Positions 60,537 to 64,000 of a stretch of 64,000 nucleotides of DNA are shown here, piece after piece. The notes beneath the pieces were generated by a model that was given only the letters and a program-made list of their open reading frames with translations, had not been told where the DNA came from and made no database searches. This DNA is from Saccharum officinarum (taxonomy: Eukaryota > Streptophyta > Magnoliopsida > Poales > Poaceae). The translations under genes and the position numbers were made by a program. Where the stretch lies: assembly GCA_020631735.1 (NCBI GenBank), contig CM036188.1:10148214-10212213 (forward strand). The letters run 5' to 3'. Within the stretch, counting starts at the first letter, position 1; every line of letters begins with the position of its first letter.

Positions 60537-63500
60537 TGTAACACCCCAGGTGTTTGTCACTCACTAAGCAGTGGGTTTGAGCTTAAACATGACAGATTAA
60601 GTGGATGTTGCATCATTGCTTTACATATAGGTCCCTTTTGAAAATATATGCTTGGGTAGTGTTATTACAATGTATTCATGTGTCTCACCTTAGTACCTAC
60701 CTATATTGATCACTGGAAAAGTTTCATGAAGTTTGGAATCAAAAAGTCACATGAAATGATAAGTTATATGCTTGTTTGGATTATAACTTAAACCTGCCTT
60801 ACATCCCATGGGAACTAGTGTTTATGCAACATACAAATGCAACATGTGCAACACCGCTTGGACACATGTGGAACACCCTAGTGGAACATGTGTAGCAGGT
60901 ATCTTGAAACAAGCACTACAATTATAGTGACTTCTATGTTTCAATGCATGTGAGGCCTACACTTTTGTGCAACCTATGAATGGTGGGTATGTTTGGCCTC
61001 TACAACACCTTAACTACACCTAGGACACTTAATGGAACAATGTTCATGTTGATCATTTTGCCTAAATGTGCTTCTAAGTGACGGTTGACCATGTATGGAC
61101 CCTAGAACCCTTTTGTTTGTCCGTTTCAAAAGTCTGACCTAGAAGCTTTGCATGACTATGCACTCTTTTACAAAGTTCTAGATAATTTTATAAGGAACAA
61201 ACTTTGTTTAAGAGTCAAGTCATGAAAATATGTGGAACATGCTAAAAAAGGGCCCACAAGTCAGAAATAGGCTAGATTTCAGCACTTAGAAATTTAAAGC
61301 CCTGATTTCAGTGTCATCGACATTGGCATTCCGCGTTCTTCAAAATTCGTTAAGCAACTTGAGTTGGTCCAAAAATAAAAGTTGAAGGTTATATTATGGG
61401 GAAGAGCATGCATGAAGATGGCACTTGTTGGAGTCCATTTTGCTCAGCATTTTTGAAGGTTCGTCAATTGTTGACAATGCGTTGACAATGCTGGTTTGGA
61501 GCCTCATTATCCACTAATCCATAACCCTAATGACCATGACCCTTAAACAAGTTTTGTAGAGGGTTATGTGGGCTTCAATTTAGCTTTTGGGCCCATGACC
61601 TAATTCGGCCTGTAGACGGCCCAAATCAGTGCTCCACTTCGCCCACACCGTCACTCGCCAGGTGTTCGTTGAAATGCCGCAAAGGCCGACGTGTGTCCAA
61701 GTGCGTGGCAGCCATGCCTAGCTCGCGCCCCTATCTCCTTGGACGCGTGCCCTGCTCTTCCTTGCGTCGGTGTGGACGTCGTGCTGCCAGAGTCGCTTCT
61801 TCCTCGCGCTCGAGCGCTCCAGAGCGGAGCAGCCATGGAAGCCGCCATGGCCGAGCTCCAGAGCTCGCGACCACAACGTCGTTCTCGCGGTCTTGTCGAG
61901 TCGAAGGCGGAGTGAAGCACACCACCACCTCCGCCTCTCACTGCCGCAACCACCGCAACCACCCCCGGCTTCTCCTCGCCGTCGTAGAGCGCGGCCACCA
62001 TGCACACCATGGCCAAGCTCTGAGCTGCCACCGCATTCCCTTGCTTCCGGCCTCCTTCTGCCCAAACAAACCATACGACCATCTCCCTCACCTCGTGCCA
62101 CACCTCCCGTGCCCTTCGCCTGAGGCCGCTCTTCGTCGGAACGCAGCCACCGCCTACCGTCGTCGCCCCGTGCCACCGATGCACGTGGCCAGGCCACGTT
62201 CAGCCTCCGCGGAGTGAGCTGCGGCCATCCCCGATGGTGCACGGACCCCCTGGTGCTCCTCGCCGCTCCACCGCCCCTATTGCTCCTCTCCGCCGGGATA
62301 GCCACCGGAGCCGCCGCCGGTGGTCCACCTGCGTCCGTGGCCGGCCATCTGCAGGCCACCACCGGCCGAGCCATGGGCTGATTGGGGTGCGCAGCAGCAT
62401 GAGCCAGCCCCCAAACTGACCGCGCCGCTGCCACTGGCCGCCGGAGCCGCCCCTGCCGGCCGGCCGAGCCGGTCCCGGGAGCTCCTCTGTTTTTCCCCGG
62501 CGAGGGAGGAAGGAGATCGGCTCCTGTCTCTCTATCTCTCTCTCTCTGTGGTTGACTGACGAGCGGGTCTGGATGAGCAGCGGGTCCCACTTGTCGGTTT
62601 AAGAAAGCGGTTGTCTGGGTATGTATTCGGGTGGGCGTAGCAAATGAAGTTAGGGTGGTTTTAATCCTGATTTTGAATTTCCATTTCATGTAAATCTTCT
62701 AAAATGCATATCTCTTGCTAGGTAAATCCAAAAATAGCAAAAGTTGACTTTTTGGAAACCTTGAGAAAAGATCTATGCAGTGGAGTCATAATATGTTACA
62801 TGTTTGTAGGTATTTTCTAATGTCTTTATTTAAGTTTTAAAAATACTCTAAAAATGCCTTTAAACTTAACCAGAGCAAGATCTGGAGTTTTAGAACCCCA
62901 AAAATGGTGATTCTTGTTTTGTTAATTTTATGATGACATGTACTTGCTAGGAAAAATATTAAACACACTATTTGTTCACTGTTTTCTTAGGGTTTTGATT
63001 GGACCTTGATAAATAAGGAATTTACATTATATTGCTTGTTATTTTTATATCTTGAGTTGTGCTACTCCAATTGATGTGAAATTTTTATGGTAGGCTTTTC
63101 ATGCTATGGATGTACTTTGGTATAAATTTCATGGTCATTGCTTACTGTATGCTCAAGTTATTGATTTAACTTGTTTATAGCTGGATAAATAGCTTATAAA
63201 TAATATATAAATGATAAAATAGAAAATGTTGTTCCATTACCTTAGAATGATGTTTCTCTATCATATTGATTCATAATATGGCCTTGTGTTCACAGAAAAT
63301 ATTGAGTGTTAAGTTTAACTTGCTCTCACATGATTTATTGCTATAGCCATTTGTCTTTTTCATAGAGGTTGTTATACATATCCAAATGGTTTCAAATTTG
63401 GATAGTGGACTTTTGGGAGCATGTGTAGGCCTCTGTAATTTTGGTAGAATTTATTATGCAATTTTGATATGTGTTCATAATTCCACCAAATTATCTAAAT

Positions 63501-64000
63501 AAATTAAGAAAATGCATTAAAAGAAATTATTTAGGAATGGACACTATGTTTTCTGATGTTCATTAGTCATGTATGAAATGTTGGTAAAGTTGGTTTTGCC
63601 CAATTATATGTTTGCAACGGAAGTTAATAATTATTTCTTGCAAATGAGGTTTCTGGACAGATCTAGGAACTTAGCAAAGTTCTTCATGATAATGTGCTTT
63701 GTTGTGAAACTTATTTATACAAAAGTTGTAGATAATTTATGTATCTAGCTGCTGTTAAAATTTGGTGGCATTTGGCCATGTGGTTTAGGAGTTATAGCTG
63801 TTTAAATTGGGGTACAGAATTGCTTGCTCTCTGTCTTGTTAGACCAGTTTCTGTATTTGTGTAAATTCGACATGTTAAACTTTGGAATCATGCTGTGATG
63901 ATATTAAATGAAATGTAGAGAATTTCATAAGCTTTCTGTAATGTCTTATTTCATATCATTTGGATTTGTATATCTCCAGATATGATTGATTTGTGAAGCT
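60537..64000 (+). mobile_element. LTR related to the 5.4-kb solo LTR, cut by the window end
   Basis: Starts TGTAACACCCCAGGTGTTTG as at 25965 and stays alignable to the last base (about 29350 in the solo LTR), except in the GC-rich block (61.65-62.6 kb), where the two differ strongly. The five bases before it are GTCTC; the partner duplication is outside the window. The whole visible part is non-coding. Confidence 0.85.

Overview
The window looks like a repeat-rich, gene-poor stretch of a grass nuclear chromosome. The evidence is two full-length Ty3/gypsy chromoviruses of the Tekay/Del type, CACTA transposase remnants with the 'tttagtcccggtt / aaccgggactaaa' subterminal repeats usual in grasses, a Stowaway-like MITE, and a nuclear copy of plastid rbcL. 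A panicoid grass (sorghum, sugarcane, Miscanthus or maize group) is my best guess from general style; no search was run.

Layout. 1-340 is a fragment of a sequence seen again at 15.8 kb. 723-12875 is a complete Tekay/Del element on the minus strand (element I) with equal 2,924-bp LTRs and a CATAA target duplication. 12.9-14.4 kb holds a Stowaway-like MITE and a CAACAT-rich repeat. 14985-15689 (minus) is a plausible host gene of unknown function. From 16480 to 23955 runs a segment (copy A) that recurs in direct orientation at 31786-40166 (copy B). Each copy carries a gypsy chromodomain fragment, a G-rich tract, an rbcL plastid insert, a CACTA end, a (TA)n-flanked element, a type II metacaspase gene and a CAACAT-rich element. 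The spacer between copies holds a 5.4-kb solo LTR (25965-31343, ACCAC duplication). An inverted, shrunken copy of the 15.6-16.9 kb segment lies at 40441-41283. From 41473 to 60536 are CACTA remains on the minus strand: an ORF2-type gene ending in a Ulp1-like protease domain, and a TNP2-type transposase. They are split by a second complete Tekay/Del element (element II, 46406-57136, plus strand, GCTCC duplication). At 60537 an LTR related to the solo LTR cuts off the transposase and runs out of the window.

How the genes work. The retrotransposons code for an extra protein (orf0), Gag with a zinc knuckle, protease, and a reverse transcriptase-RNase H-integrase-chromodomain polyprotein. In both, orf0 and pol are open while gag-protease carries stops and frameshifts. 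The likely host genes are the 234-aa unknown protein and the metacaspase pair, whose copies keep the catalytic His and Cys but lack most of the p10 part.

The most interesting observations are: a copy of each element's polypurine tract at the centre of its internal region (a possible central plus-strand primer); the conserved orf0; the duplicated plastid insert; a (TA)n-flanked element carrying a CASP-like gene piece; a perfect 44-bp inverted repeat; and telomere-like repeats beside a CACTA splice site.
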